Source: JAHIKV01 sp963733145
GTDB taxonomy: Bacteria > Planctomycetota > Planctomycetia > Pirellulales > Thermoguttaceae
Direction of reading: 5' to 3'
DNA length: 64,000 nt
NCBI GenBank assembly: GCA_963733145.1
Contig: CAVTCJ010000021.1
Span: 1-64,000, forward strand
A program made the translations under genes and the position numbers. A model generated the notes under the pieces. That model ran no database searches. It was not told the DNA's origin and saw nothing but the letters and a program-made list of their open reading frames with translations. Positions 53,776-62,239 of this stretch are shown here, piece by piece. The stretch's first letter is position 1, and each line of letters opens with the position of its first letter.

Positions 53776-54549
53776 ATGCGAATTCTTGCCCTGGAAACCA
53801 CCGACAAGACCGGCAGCGTGGCCGCGCTGCACGATTGTAACATACTGGCGCAGTTGATGTTAGACCATAACCAGCGGAGCGCCCAATCGTTGGCCCCGGC
53901 GATGAAAACGCTGCTCGAACAGGTCCAGTGGCAGCCAAAAGACGTTCAATTGGTGGGGGTCTCGGTCGGTCCGGGCTCTTTTACCGGACTCCGCGTCGGC
54001 GTGACAACCGCCAAAGTCTTCGCCTACGCCGTAGGGGCAGACGTGCTGGGAATCAACACTCTCGAGGCCATCGCCCTTGGCGGGGCAGAAGATATTTGTA
54101 GGACAGGTTGCCAACCACGTAGGACAGGTTGCCAACCTGTCCCAGAAGATCAGACAGATTCCGAGTCACCCAGGACAGGTTGCCAACCTGTCCTACATGC
54201 GGCCATGGACGCCCAACGGGGCGACGTGGTTGCGCAATCCTTCGCCGTTCGTTCGCCGGAGCGGGTCGAACCGCTGGGGCCGCAGGAGCTGCTGCCCGCC
54301 GAGCAGTGGCTCGCCCGGCTGGCGCCGGGAAGCGTTGTCTCGGGACCGGCCCTGATTCGCCTGACCGATCGCTTGCCGCCGGGAATCGTGGCGCTGGATC
54401 GAGTAGTTTGGTCGCCGCGGGCGTCAGCCGTTGGCCGTCTGGCCGCCCAGTATTACGCGGCCGGTCGCCGCGACGACCTCTGGAACCTTGTTCCTCGTTA
54501 TTGCCGCCGCAGCGCTGCCGAGGAAAAATGGGAGGCAATGGGGAAATAG
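53776..54549 (+). CDS. tsaB: tRNA threonylcarbamoyladenosine biosynthesis protein TsaB, with repeat-encoded insert
   Basis: The start is the ATG at 53776 behind GGGGAGG; the frame upstream is not conserved. The 257-residue product begins MRILALETTDKTGSVA and has the TsaB core VGVSVGPGSFTGLRVGVTTA. It continues GADVLGINTLEAIAL and later MDAQRGDVVAQSF. It works with TsaD and TsaE in making t6A37 of tRNA. Between the last two motifs is an insert of about 33 residues with three RTGCQP units, encoded by an AGGACAGGTTGCCAACCTGT palindrome (54098-54196) that keeps the frame. The C-terminus is short and no RimI fusion is present. Confidence 0.93.
   Translation: MRILALETTDKTGSVAALHDCNILAQLMLDHNQRSAQSLAPAMKTLLEQVQWQPKDVQLVGVSVGPGSFTGLRVGVTTAKVFAYAVGADVLGINTLEAIALGGAEDICRTGCQPRRTGCQPVPEDQTDSESPRTGCQPVLHAAMDAQRGDVVAQSFAVRSPERVEPLGPQELLPAEQWLARLAPGSVVSGPALIRLTDRLPPGIVALDRVVWSPRASAVGRLAAQYYAAGRRDDLWNLVPRYCRRSAAEEKWEAMGK
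54098..54196. repeat. AGGACAGGTTGCCAACCTGTCC palindrome, three copies inside tsaB
   Basis: A half copy is followed by two full AGGACAGGTTGCCAACCTGT palindromes and a final CCTAC. The block is translated in frame within tsaB. Confidence 0.9.
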
Positions 54550-54888
54550 TTGCCCGCTCGTTCCCATGCTCCGCATGGGAACGCATTGTTCGGACGCTCC
54601 GCGTCCGTTCCGTAACCGATTAACGTGTCGTAAAACAATTAACTACCGGATTAAGGTTTGTAGGGAACGCCCTCCGTGGCGTTCCGTGGCAGGTTTGAAG
54701 GCTTGTTTTCCCCGCACCCGGAACGCCACGGAGGGCGTTCTCTACAGGAATACCTCGTCGATGATTTCGGTAGATAATTGATTTACGACGCCTAACGTTG
54801 AATATTTTCCAGCCGCGCGGACGCCGAGCGTCCGGGCAGTGTGTTGCCACGCGGAGCGTGGGAACAAGGTGTAAACATCCCAAACGCA
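54550..54888. repeat. Repeat-filled intergenic region between tsaB and the cation-efflux gene
   Basis: These 339 bases hold CGTTCCCATGCTCCGCATGG-GAACG (54559-54583), GGACGCTCCGCGTCC (54592-54606) and a large inverted repeat TAGGGAACGCCCTCCGTGGC-GTTCCG / CGGAACGCCACGGAGGGCGT-TCTCTA (54659-54746). A further GTTGCCACGCGGAGCGTGGG-AACA lies at about 54842-54865. No gene is supported. Confidence 0.8.
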
Positions 54889-56307
54889 ATGACCAACGAA
54901 TCGCGTTCACAAGCCGATCGGGAAAAAAGCTGGGTCGCCGGCATGTCGTTGGCCGCGGCCGTGCTGCTGACCGGCACGAAATTGGGCGTCGGCCTGTGGA
55001 CCAACAGCCTCGGCATCCTCTCCGAGGCGGCCCATTCCGCGCTCGATCTGGTGGCGGCCGCCGTCACGCTCTGGGCGGTCCGCGTCTCCGGCCGGCCCGC
55101 CGACCGGGAACATACCTACGGCCACGGCAAGTTTGAAAACCTCTCCGCCCTGTTCGAGACCTTGCTCCTGCTGGTCACGTGCGTGTGGATCATTCACGAG
55201 GCGGTCGCCCGGCTCTTCTTCCGCGGCGAACCGCTAGTCAAGGCGAACGTCTGGGCCTTCCTGGTGATAATCCTCTCTATCGTGGTCGATATTTCGCGGT
55301 CCCGGGCGCTGAAAAAGGCCGCAATCAAGCATTCCAGCCAGGCCCTGGAGGCCGACGCCCTGCACTTCTCGACCGACGTCTGGTCGTCGGCCGTCGTGTT
55401 GCTGGGACTGTGCGGGGTGACGATCGGCACACGATTCGATCTGCCCTGGATGATCCACGCCGACGCCGCGGCCGCGTTGGGCGTGGCGGCGATCGTCGTC
55501 TGGGTCAGCCTGCGGTTGGGCAAGAAGTCGGTCGACGATCTGTTGGACGGCGTGCCGCAGGGTCTGCACGATCGGGTGGCCGACGCCGCCCGGGCGGTTC
55601 CCGGCGTGAACGACGTGACACGGCTCCGCTTGCGCCGTAGCGGCCCGGACTATTTTGCCGACGTGACGCTGACCGTCGGCCGGGGGGCGGCGTTCGAGCG
55701 GGCGCACGAAATCGCCGACCAGGTCGAATCGGCCCTGCACGCCGTCCTGCCCGGCGCCGACGTGGTGGTTCACGTCGAGCCGGCCGTCGCGCCCGATGAG
55801 GACGACACCACGAAAATCCGTTTATTGGCGGCCCGGCACGGCCTTGGCGCACACGGCATCCGCTTCTACAAGGACGACGGCCAGCGCTGGCTGGAATTGC
55901 ATCTGGAGGTGAGCGAATCGCTCCTGTTGGACGAGGCGCACTCGCTGGCGTCGGTCTTCGAGCGGGAGCTGCGCGAGACGCTGCCCGGCGTGACCCGCAT
56001 CGTCACCCACATCGAGCCCGTCGGCGACGCGGCCGCGACGGTCCACAGCCGGCCCGCCGAACGTTCGCAGGTGCGGAAAGCGATCGACGCTTTCCTCGTC
56101 GAAAATCACCTGTCCATCCAGACGCATAACATCCAGGTGCAACAGGTGGAGGGAGAACTGGCCGTTTCGTTCCACTGCACACTGGAGCCGGCCACCGCCA
56201 TCACCGCGGCCCACGACCTGACCGTTCGCCTGGAGGAATACCTTCGCGCCCACGTGCCCGGCCTGGGCCGGGTGGTGATCCACGTCGAGCCGGAAAAAGA
56301 GGTGTGA
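54889..56307 (+). CDS. Cation diffusion facilitator with three tandem cytoplasmic domains
   Basis: The start is the ATG at 54889; the upstream frame is repeat. The 472-residue protein has six membrane helices with the two CDF metal sites HSALD (helix 2) and HFSTD (helix 5). The rest is unusual: three successive copies of the cation-efflux C-terminal domain follow. They end with similar strands (VVVHVEPA, IVTHIEPV and VVIHVEPE) near residues 300, 390 and 470. It should export Zn, Fe, Mn, Co or similar divalent ions in exchange for protons. The metal cannot be deduced. The next gene starts one base beyond its stop codon. Confidence 0.92.
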   Translation: MTNESRSQADREKSWVAGMSLAAAVLLTGTKLGVGLWTNSLGILSEAAHSALDLVAAAVTLWAVRVSGRPADREHTYGHGKFENLSALFETLLLLVTCVWIIHEAVARLFFRGEPLVKANVWAFLVIILSIVVDISRSRALKKAAIKHSSQALEADALHFSTDVWSSAVVLLGLCGVTIGTRFDLPWMIHADAAAALGVAAIVVWVSLRLGKKSVDDLLDGVPQGLHDRVADAARAVPGVNDVTRLRLRRSGPDYFADVTLTVGRGAAFERAHEIADQVESALHAVLPGADVVVHVEPAVAPDEDDTTKIRLLAARHGLGAHGIRFYKDDGQRWLELHLEVSESLLLDEAHSLASVFERELRETLPGVTRIVTHIEPVGDAAATVHSRPAERSQVRKAIDAFLVENHLSIQTHNIQVQQVEGELAVSFHCTLEPATAITAAHDLTVRLEEYLRAHVPGLGRVVIHVEPEKEV

Positions 56308-56308
56308 T

Positions 56309-58220
56309 ATGAGCGGTAAATTACAGTCCAGCGGGCAAGATAAGAGCAAAAGAACCCACGCCGATAAATCCACCGCGCACACCGGGGAACAGACGACCGA
56401 GGTGCAGCCGACCGTCGATTTTACGCCGCAGGTGTTGCCGGCCGAACGCGCCGACCGCAGCCGATTCGCTCGCGGACGGCGGCGCCGCGCATCGGACCGA
56501 TGTGTCTGCTCCGGGGGATCTGCCGGTGCTGCCGCCCGGGTCGCGGTATGCGATGGATCGGCTCCATGCCGAAGGGGGCATCGGCCGGGTGTGGCTCGCC
56601 CGCGATACCCAACTCAACCGCTTCGTGGCCATGAAAACGCTGCGGCCGGAGCTGCTCGGCCACGGCCGCGTGCGGAGCCGCTTCCTGCAAGAGGCGCAGA
56701 TCACCGGCCAGCTCGAACATCCGGGCATCGTGCCGGTCTATGAAGTGTCGAGCCGACCCGCGGACCGGCGCGCCCTTCTACTGCATGCGCTTCGTTCGCG
56801 GCCGCACGCTGGACGAGGCGTCGCGTGAGTTCCACCGCCGGCGGCGGGCGGGCGAAGAGGAGCCGCTCGCGCTGGTCGCGCTGCTGAGTGCGTTTGTCAC
56901 CATCTGCAACACGGTCGCTTACGCCCATTCCAAAGGCGTGATTCATCGCGATCTCAAAGGCGAAAACGTGCTGCTGGGCGATTTCGGCGAGGTGTTCATT
57001 CTCGACTGGGGCGTGGCCAAAGTCCTCGACGCGCCGGAAGACGCCGGAAACGACCAACTCGCCATTCAAACTCCCGCGACGGACGGCTGTCGAACCATTC
57101 ACGGCTCGATCGTGGGCACTCCGGCGTACATGGCCCCCGAGCAGGCCGAAGGCCGGCAGGACCTCGTCGATTGCCGCTCCGACATCTACGGCCTGGGCGC
57201 GGTGCTCTACGAAATCCTCACCGGGCAGCCGCCCTTCGCCGGTTCGAGCACGGTGGAGATATTGGAAAAGGTGTTGCGCGACGCGCCGATTCCGCCCCGC
57301 CGGCTCTGGCCCGAGGCGCCGGCAGGGCTGGAGGCCGCCTGTCTGCGGGCGCTGTCGAAGGACCCCGCCGGCCGTCACCCTTCGGCCGCCGCGCTGGGCC
57401 AGGAGGTGCAGAACCTGGCAGGAAATGCAGCGCCGCCAGGCCGAGGAAGACCTCCGCCGCAGCCGCGAGCGATTCGAGCTGGCCGTCCGCGGCTCGCAGG
57501 ACGGGCTGTGGGATTGGGACCTGCTCGGCGACGAGGTCTTCTTCTCGCCGCGGTGGAAGAGCATTATCGGATACGAAGACCACGAACTCGCCAACCGGCT
57601 TGACGAATGGACCGATGCGGCTGCATCCCGACGAGCGGGAGCGGGTCCTGGCCGCGAACTACGCCCACATCAACGGCACGACCTCGCACTACGAATACGA
57701 GTACCGGCTGCGGCACAAGGACGGGTCGTATCGCTGGATTCTCGCCCGCGGCGTGGCCCTGCGCGACGCCAGCGGCAAGGCGTATCGCATGGCCGGCTCC
57801 CATGTGGACATCACCGCCCGCAAAGAGATGGAACAGAATTTGCAACAGGCGGAGCAGCGTTATCGGGCGGTCGTCGAGTCGGCCCCTTGCGGAATTCTCG
57901 TCGTCGACGGCGACGGCCGCATCCGCGACGGCAACGCCCGGGCGGCCCTGCTGCTCGGCCTTTCGGCCGAGCGACTGATCGACGGTTCACTCGTCGCACT
58001 CTGCCGGCTTGTGGCGGGCGACGACGACGCGGCGCCGAGCGAGGGGGATATTTCAGACTTGATTCGGCCCGCCGCCGGAGAGCAATCCCGCCCGCTCGCC
58101 TTGACACTCACCAGAGAGGACGGCGGTTTGAGCCGGCTTTCCTTGACGGCCTATCCGATCGGCCACCCGGCGGCGGAAAACCAGGCCGGGGCGGTGGTCT
58201 ACCTCCAAGGTAGGCATTGA
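56309..58220 (+). CDS. Serine/threonine protein kinase with C-terminal PAS domains, about four frameshifts
   Basis: The ATG at 56309 has GAGGTG upstream and follows the cation-efflux stop directly. Assembling four frames (joins near 56480, 56750, 57415 and 57610) gives a protein of about 635 residues. It has a variable N-terminus, a Hanks-type kinase (GGIGRVWLARDTQLNRFVAM-K, HSKGVIHRDLKGENVLLGDF, then DWG in place of DFG, and GTPAYMAPEQAEG) and two PAS/PAC domains (SQDGLWDWDLLGDEVFFSPR, HKDGSYRWILARGVALRDA, then RYRAVVESAPCGILVVDGDG). No membrane helix or output domain follows the PAS domains. It phosphorylates Ser/Thr in response to a signal sensed by the PAS part. So many breaks may mean a pseudogene. 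Confidence 0.78.
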
Positions 58221-58248
58221 AAAACGGGCCGGCTCGAAAGTCGGCCCG
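58219..58248 (-). terminator. Hairpin with T-run between convergent genes
   Basis: CGGGCCGACT and AGCCGGCCCG pair (one mismatch) around TTCG, followed on the minus strand by GTTTTT. It could end transcription of the PEP-CTERM gene at 58399, about 150 bases away, and it also lies right after the kinase stop codon. Confidence 0.5.
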
Positions 58249-58280
58249 AGGAAAAAATGCCGTAACCGTTCACGGAGCGG

Positions 58281-58389
58281 CAGGGGACTGGTCCATTTTT
58301 CGGCGGGAAAACGTAATTTCATCGATAATTCGTGGGCCGAAAACATGGACCTGTCCCCCTCCCGCCGCTCCAGGGGGACTGTCCCCTTC
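58281..58389. repeat. GGGGACTGGTCC/GGACCTGTCCCC palindrome and GGGGACTGTCCCC
   Basis: CAGGGGACTGGTCCATTTTT-CGGC and GCCGAAAACATGGACCTGTC-CCC form the outer arms, followed by CCAGGGGGACTGTCCCC. It lies beyond the stop of the PEP-CTERM gene at 58399, the place where other PEP-CTERM genes have a GTTGGGG palindrome. Confidence 0.78.
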
Positions 58390-58398
58390 GACGCCGTG

Positions 58399-59568
58399 TT
58401 ACCGCCGCTTTCGCCAGGCGTAGGCCGCCAGGCCGGCCAGAGCGCAGGCCAGCAGGGCCAGCGTGCCCGGCTCCGGGACCTCGCCGAAGTGCATCGACTG
58501 AACGGCCTCGTTGAAGGGAACGCCGGCAACGTGCCAGTTTTCACCCAGGACGGCCAGGTCCAAGAGGTTGACGACTCCGTCGCCGTTGAAGTCGCCCTGT
58601 TCCCAATCCTTGCCTACACCGTACCAATTTGCCCCCAAATCGGCCAAGTCGATGAGGTTGACCGCTCCGTCGCGGTTCGCGTCGCCGGGGAGGACGAAGC
58701 CGCTGGCCCGGGCGCCGCCCAGGATAGCGACTTCCGCGGAAGTCAAAATCCGGTTGGTGAACAAGAAGCTGCTCAGATAGCCCGGACCGGTCTCGGCCGG
58801 CACGTCTCCGTCGGCAAGGAGCCAAGTGTAGGAATCGGACTCGGTGGGGTAGAGCGCCCAACGGCCGTCAAGACCCGATTCGTCGTCGCTTTGGTATCCC
58901 AGGGTGGTTCGCTCCGAGTCAGTCCAACCGAGAGCAGGATCGTCGTTGCCGTAGACCGACGTGACCCTACTCACCGGCCAACCGTCGATATACACGTCGA
59001 TAATCGAAAAGGCCGCTCTCGTTTGCACGGCACCGGTGCTAGAGACAGTCACGACTAGGCGGTGCCAGGTGTCGTCCTGAACCGCGCCGCCATAGTGGCC
59101 CCGGACGCCGACGCCGCGGCTGCTTTTTTCGAGGAACAACTCGCCGTTGTTCGCGTTGTTCGGGTCGGTGTTGTAGAAGGAGGCGTAGTCCCGTTCCATG
59201 TTTGCCACGTCTTGAACGAGAAAGTCCCAACCCATCGTGTATTGGTTGATGTGCTGCCCGCCGCCGTTGGCCGAAGAGGCGGTGTCCAGCAGCAGTCCCT
59301 GAAGGTTGGTGAAGGCCGGATATTTCAGGACACCGGCGTCGCCGCCGGGCATGGCGGGCAGGCCGAAGGAACTAGCCGTACCCCATTGGATCACGCTTCC
59401 CGTGCCCTCAATGCCGCCGGCGTAGGCCAGGGTGCCCGGCCCGTATAGGGCGTTCAGGCTCTGGTCGTCGAAGTTGACCTGCGTGGTGGCGGCCGCGCCG
59501 CTCGCCGGCTGCGCGAGAAGCAGGATCGCCGCTGCGACGGACATCAGAAAGGCGTATCGACTGAACAC
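58399..59568 (-). CDS. LamG-like PEP-CTERM protein with dockerin type I repeats
   Basis: A GTG at 59568 with GGAAAGG upstream is the likely start. The signal peptide is MSVAAAILLLAQPASGAAA. The 389-residue product has a concanavalin/LamG-like domain (WHRLVVTVSS, IDVYIDGWPVSRVTSVYG). A dockerin-type pair of calcium loops follows (GDANRDGAVNLIDLADLGAN and GDFNGDGVVNLLDLAVLGEN), then a VPEPGT tail with hydrophobic helix and YAWRKRR. It is expected to be exported and sorted by an exosortase system. It stands apart from the four cassettes. Its binding partner or ligand is unknown; no cohesin was seen in the window. Confidence 0.88.
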   Translation of the reverse strand: MFSRYAFLMSVAAAILLLAQPASGAAATTQVNFDDQSLNALYGPGTLAYAGGIEGTGSVIQWGTASSFGLPAMPGGDAGVLKYPAFTNLQGLLLDTASSANGGGQHINQYTMGWDFLVQDVANMERDYASFYNTDPNNANNGELFLEKSSRGVGVRGHYGGAVQDDTWHRLVVTVSSTGAVQTRAAFSIIDVYIDGWPVSRVTSVYGNDDPALGWTDSERTTLGYQSDDESGLDGRWALYPTESDSYTWLLADGDVPAETGPGYLSSFLFTNRILTSAEVAILGGARASGFVLPGDANRDGAVNLIDLADLGANWYGVGKDWEQGDFNGDGVVNLLDLAVLGENWHVAGVPFNEAVQSMHFGEVPEPGTLALLACALAGLAAYAWRKRR

Positions 59569-59600
59569 GATGCAAGCCCTTTCCGGCGGAATCGGCCGCC

Positions 59601-59692
59601 CCAGGGGGACAGTCCGATTTTCGCGGCGAAACGCTAATTCGCGGGGCTGCGTCCCTCGCGCCGCGAAACTTGGGACAGTCCCTTTGCACAAC
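59601..59692. repeat. GGGGACAGTCC/GGGACAGTCCC palindrome upstream of the LamG-like gene
   Basis: CCAGGGGGACAGTCCGATTT-TCGCGGCG pairs with CGCCGCGAAACTTGGGACAG-TCCC. It lies between the start codon of this gene and the next PEP-CTERM gene. Confidence 0.78.
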
Positions 59693-59792
59693 GGCAAAAA
59701 CGAGAGCAGGCCGAGCAACAACCCGGCATCCGTGCATGCCCGGTCACGACCCGGCCTACCATATATTTCACGTTGGGGCGACGGTACAACTC

Positions 59793-59825
59793 ATGTTGGG
59801 GTGGCAGTTCAACTGCCACCCCAAC
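59793..59825. repeat. PEP-CTERM 3' palindrome
   Basis: GTTGGGGTGGCAGTTCAACT-GCCACCCCAAC is a perfect copy about 30 bases beyond the stop of the PEP-CTERM gene at 59854. Confidence 0.8.
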
Positions 59826-59853
59826 CGTAGCCCAACGGTGTATACAAGTTGCG

Positions 59854-60489
59854 CTACCGCCGCTTCCGCCAAACGTAGGCCAGCAGGCCGACCAGTCCGC
59901 AGGCGAGCAAAGCCAGCGTGCCCGGCTCGGGGACCTGCCCGAAATTGATTTCGACCAGCACCTTAGCCTGTCCTGGCGGGGACACGACAGCCGCAGGGAA
60001 CGATGTTCCCCCTGAGTCCGAAAGGAGCAAATCGGGAATCGTGAGTCCCTTGCTGGTGAGAGTCGCGATTTGGAGCACCGGCAAAGCGCTATTCCAACCG
60101 TTCTCGTATTGTCCGCCGGCAGACACGGCAAAGCCGCCTATTAGCTGACTCGAACTCACGCCCGAGGAGGCGACAACAAGGTCGTCTATAAGATCCCCGG
60201 AAATTTCGTCCTCGTGGCTCGGGACGAGAAGGAAGTGGGTTTTTGTGTCCACTGCATCGGAGAAAGGAAGGTTGGCCGTGTAAGAAAATGCGCTGACAAT
60301 CGGCGGATTGGAATTATTCTTGACCTGGAGGTCAAAGCCATACATGGTTTCGCCGGCGGTCGGAGTCACCATCATCGTATAGATGGTGTAGGTTCCCGAA
60401 GTCGTGGTGTCCCACGACCCCATGAGTTCGGCGGAGGCCACGCTCGGCATCAGTGCCGCCGCACAAAAGAGAATCAAAACTTTTTTCAT
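59854..60489 (-). CDS. PEP-CTERM secreted protein
   Basis: The ATG at 60489 (MKKVLILFCAAALMPSVASA) begins a signal peptide; codons upstream are not conserved. The 211-residue product has a small beta-sandwich (TYTIYTMMVTPTAGETMYGF, LPVLQIATLTSKGLTIPDLL) of a type common in short planctomycete PEP-CTERM proteins. The tail is VPEPGT, a hydrophobic helix and YVWRKRR. It is not linked to a sigma/FecR pair, and its function is unknown. Confidence 0.87.
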   Translation of the reverse strand: MKKVLILFCAAALMPSVASAELMGSWDTTTSGTYTIYTMMVTPTAGETMYGFDLQVKNNSNPPIVSAFSYTANLPFSDAVDTKTHFLLVPSHEDEISGDLIDDLVVASSGVSSSQLIGGFAVSAGGQYENGWNSALPVLQIATLTSKGLTIPDLLLSDSGGTSFPAAVVSPPGQAKVLVEINFGQVPEPGTLALLACGLVGLLAYVWRKRR

Positions 60490-61056
60490 ATCGCTGTCTC
60501 CGTTGTCAAAAGAAGTCAACCAATTTTCGGAAATGGATTTTTTCCCGCAGTGCAGAGAACTCTTAATTCTCCCCCGGCGATGCTCGATCCAATCGGCAAT
60601 TCGCGCAATACCCATACTCTCGGAGCGATGCTCCAGCTACCTCCTAAAATACCGGTGGGTCAACAAAATGTCAACTATTTGGGGGAAAACGGGAAAGTTT
60701 TCTGCTGCAAAACAATCACAATAGGGGGTGAACGTCGCTGTATAGCCGGCTTTCGCCGCCGATATTTCCTCCGGAAATCGCCGACGGAGCAGTCCGGCGG
60801 CGCTGCTATCGACAGTCGGATAAGTAATGCAACTGTTTAGCGGCCGACGGTACGTCGGCCAGCGGCTGAACACGGGCCGTCGTGCCGACGGCCGCTAAAC
60901 GGGTGTTGCATTAGTTTTCTGAGCATCAATAATCGCGGATTTCACCGCCGGAGAGATGCCGCATCATCTTTCAAGAGATGCGGTTATGGCAATTCAGAGG
61001 GAATACGCCGTAACCGTTCACGGGAAGGGAAAGCACCGTCTGTGAATGGTTACGTC
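60490..61056. other. Intergenic region with a MITE-like element and a short palindrome
   Basis: These 567 bases contain the 117-bp MITE-like copy 2 (60814-60930) and a GTAACCGTTCACGG / GTGAATGGTTACG inverted repeat at about 61010-61050; the same GTAACCGTTCACGG also occurs at about 58262. The leader of the PEP-CTERM gene occupies the first part. No gene is supported. Confidence 0.7.
60814..60930. repeat. 117-bp MITE-like palindromic element, copy 2
   Basis: It has the same length and ends as the element at 32572-32688 (AGTCGGATAAGTAATGCAAC at one end, GCATCAAT at the other). Most differences are in the loop. Confidence 0.85.
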
Positions 61057-62010
61057 CTACTGGCCTGCCGGCTGTTGATCGTAAAGCGGCATGGGGGGCG
61101 GAGTGATCGCCGCGGCCGCTGACGGACCGGGGCCGGCGTTGGCGTGGACCCGGTTGCGGCCGGACTGTTTCGACCAGTAGAGGGCCTCGTCGGCCCGCCG
61201 CATCATGTCCTCGATCGAAGCCGCGCTGCGGGAATCGGAGACCCCGAAGCTGGCGGTGATTTTAACCGACTCGTTGCGGACGACTACGCAGCACTCGGCG
61301 ATTTTCCGCCGGCAGCGCTCGGCCAGATGGTAGGCGTCGACGGCCGACTCGTCGGGAACGACGATCGAAAACTCCTCGCCCCCGTATCGCGCCGGCAGGT
61401 CGATTTCGCGGCACTCCCGGGCGATGGCCCGGGCCGTCTCCTGGAGCAGCTTGTCGCCGACGTGATGGCCGTAGAGGTCGTTGACGTTCTTGAAATGATC
61501 GAGATCGGCCATGACGAACGCCACCTGGCCGCTGTGCCGCTCGATCCGCGCCCACTCGCATTGCATTCGTTCCATCAACGCCCGGCGGTTCGGCAATCCG
61601 GTCAGCGGGTCGATGTGGGCGTGCTCGATCAGCAGGTCCTGCAGGTGCTTGGTGCGCAAGGCCGCGCGGACCCGGGCCCGCAACTCGAAGGCGTCGAAGG
61701 GCTTGGCCACGTAATCCACCGCCCCGAGGTCCAGGCCGTGGACCTTGTCCTCGGGCGTGGCGGCCCCCGAAAGAAAGAGGACGGGAATCATGCACAGTTC
61801 CGCATCCGCCTTGAGCACGCGGCAGACCTCGAAGCCGGACATGTCGGGCATATCCACGTCGAGCAATATGATGTCCGGCTTCTCGCGATGGGCGGCCTCC
61901 AGGCCGGCCGTGCCCCCGCCCGCGCAGACAATCTCGAGATCCTCTTTCGCCAAGCGGGCCTTGGCTACAGCCAAAGCGTCCGGACTGTCATCGATCATGA
62001 GGACTTTCAT
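61057..62010 (-). CDS. Response regulator with GGDEF output (diguanylate cyclase)
   Basis: The start is the ATG at 62010 with GGGAG upstream. The 317-residue protein has a receiver domain (MKVLMIDDSPDAL, phospho-Asp in ILLDVDMPDMSGFEV, KPFDAF) and a GGDEF domain (IDPLTGLPNRRALMERM, active site YGGEEFSIV). An inhibitory site REID lies five residues before GGEEF. It should make cyclic di-GMP when phosphorylated. The hybrid histidine kinase encoded 230 bases upstream on the same strand is a plausible phosphodonor. Confidence 0.94.
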   Translation of the reverse strand: MKVLMIDDSPDALAVAKARLAKEDLEIVCAGGGTAGLEAAHREKPDIILLDVDMPDMSGFEVCRVLKADAELCMIPVLFLSGAATPEDKVHGLDLGAVDYVAKPFDAFELRARVRAALRTKHLQDLLIEHAHIDPLTGLPNRRALMERMQCEWARIERHSGQVAFVMADLDHFKNVNDLYGHHVGDKLLQETARAIARECREIDLPARYGGEEFSIVVPDESAVDAYHLAERCRRKIAECCVVVRNESVKITASFGVSDSRSAASIEDMMRRADEALYWSKQSGRNRVHANAGPGPSAAAAITPPPMPLYDQQPAGQ

Positions 62011-62140
62011 CGCGTGTTTCTCCCTGCCGAGATAGTAATACATTATTCGTTTTGTTTGAGGTACGAACTGGGAAGTTGCGTTTGGGGATTCGGGGATCGG
62101 GGGTTATCGCTTGCGGTTTCGCACTAACCACGTACCACGC

Positions 62141-62200
62141 AGGTTGGGGTCGCAGTTGTACTGCCACCCCGTGTCGGCAGTACAACTGCCGCCCCAACAA
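62141..62200. repeat. GTTGGGGYGGCAGTTGTACTGCC palindrome
   Basis: GTTGGGGTCGCAGTTGTACT-GCCACCCC is followed by GGCAGTACAACTGCCGCCCC-AAC. It is the same family as the PEP-CTERM 3' palindromes but here lies between the hybrid kinase and the GGDEF gene. Confidence 0.75.
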
Positions 62201-62239
62201 ACATTTTCCCACTAACCACTAACAACTAACCACTATTCA

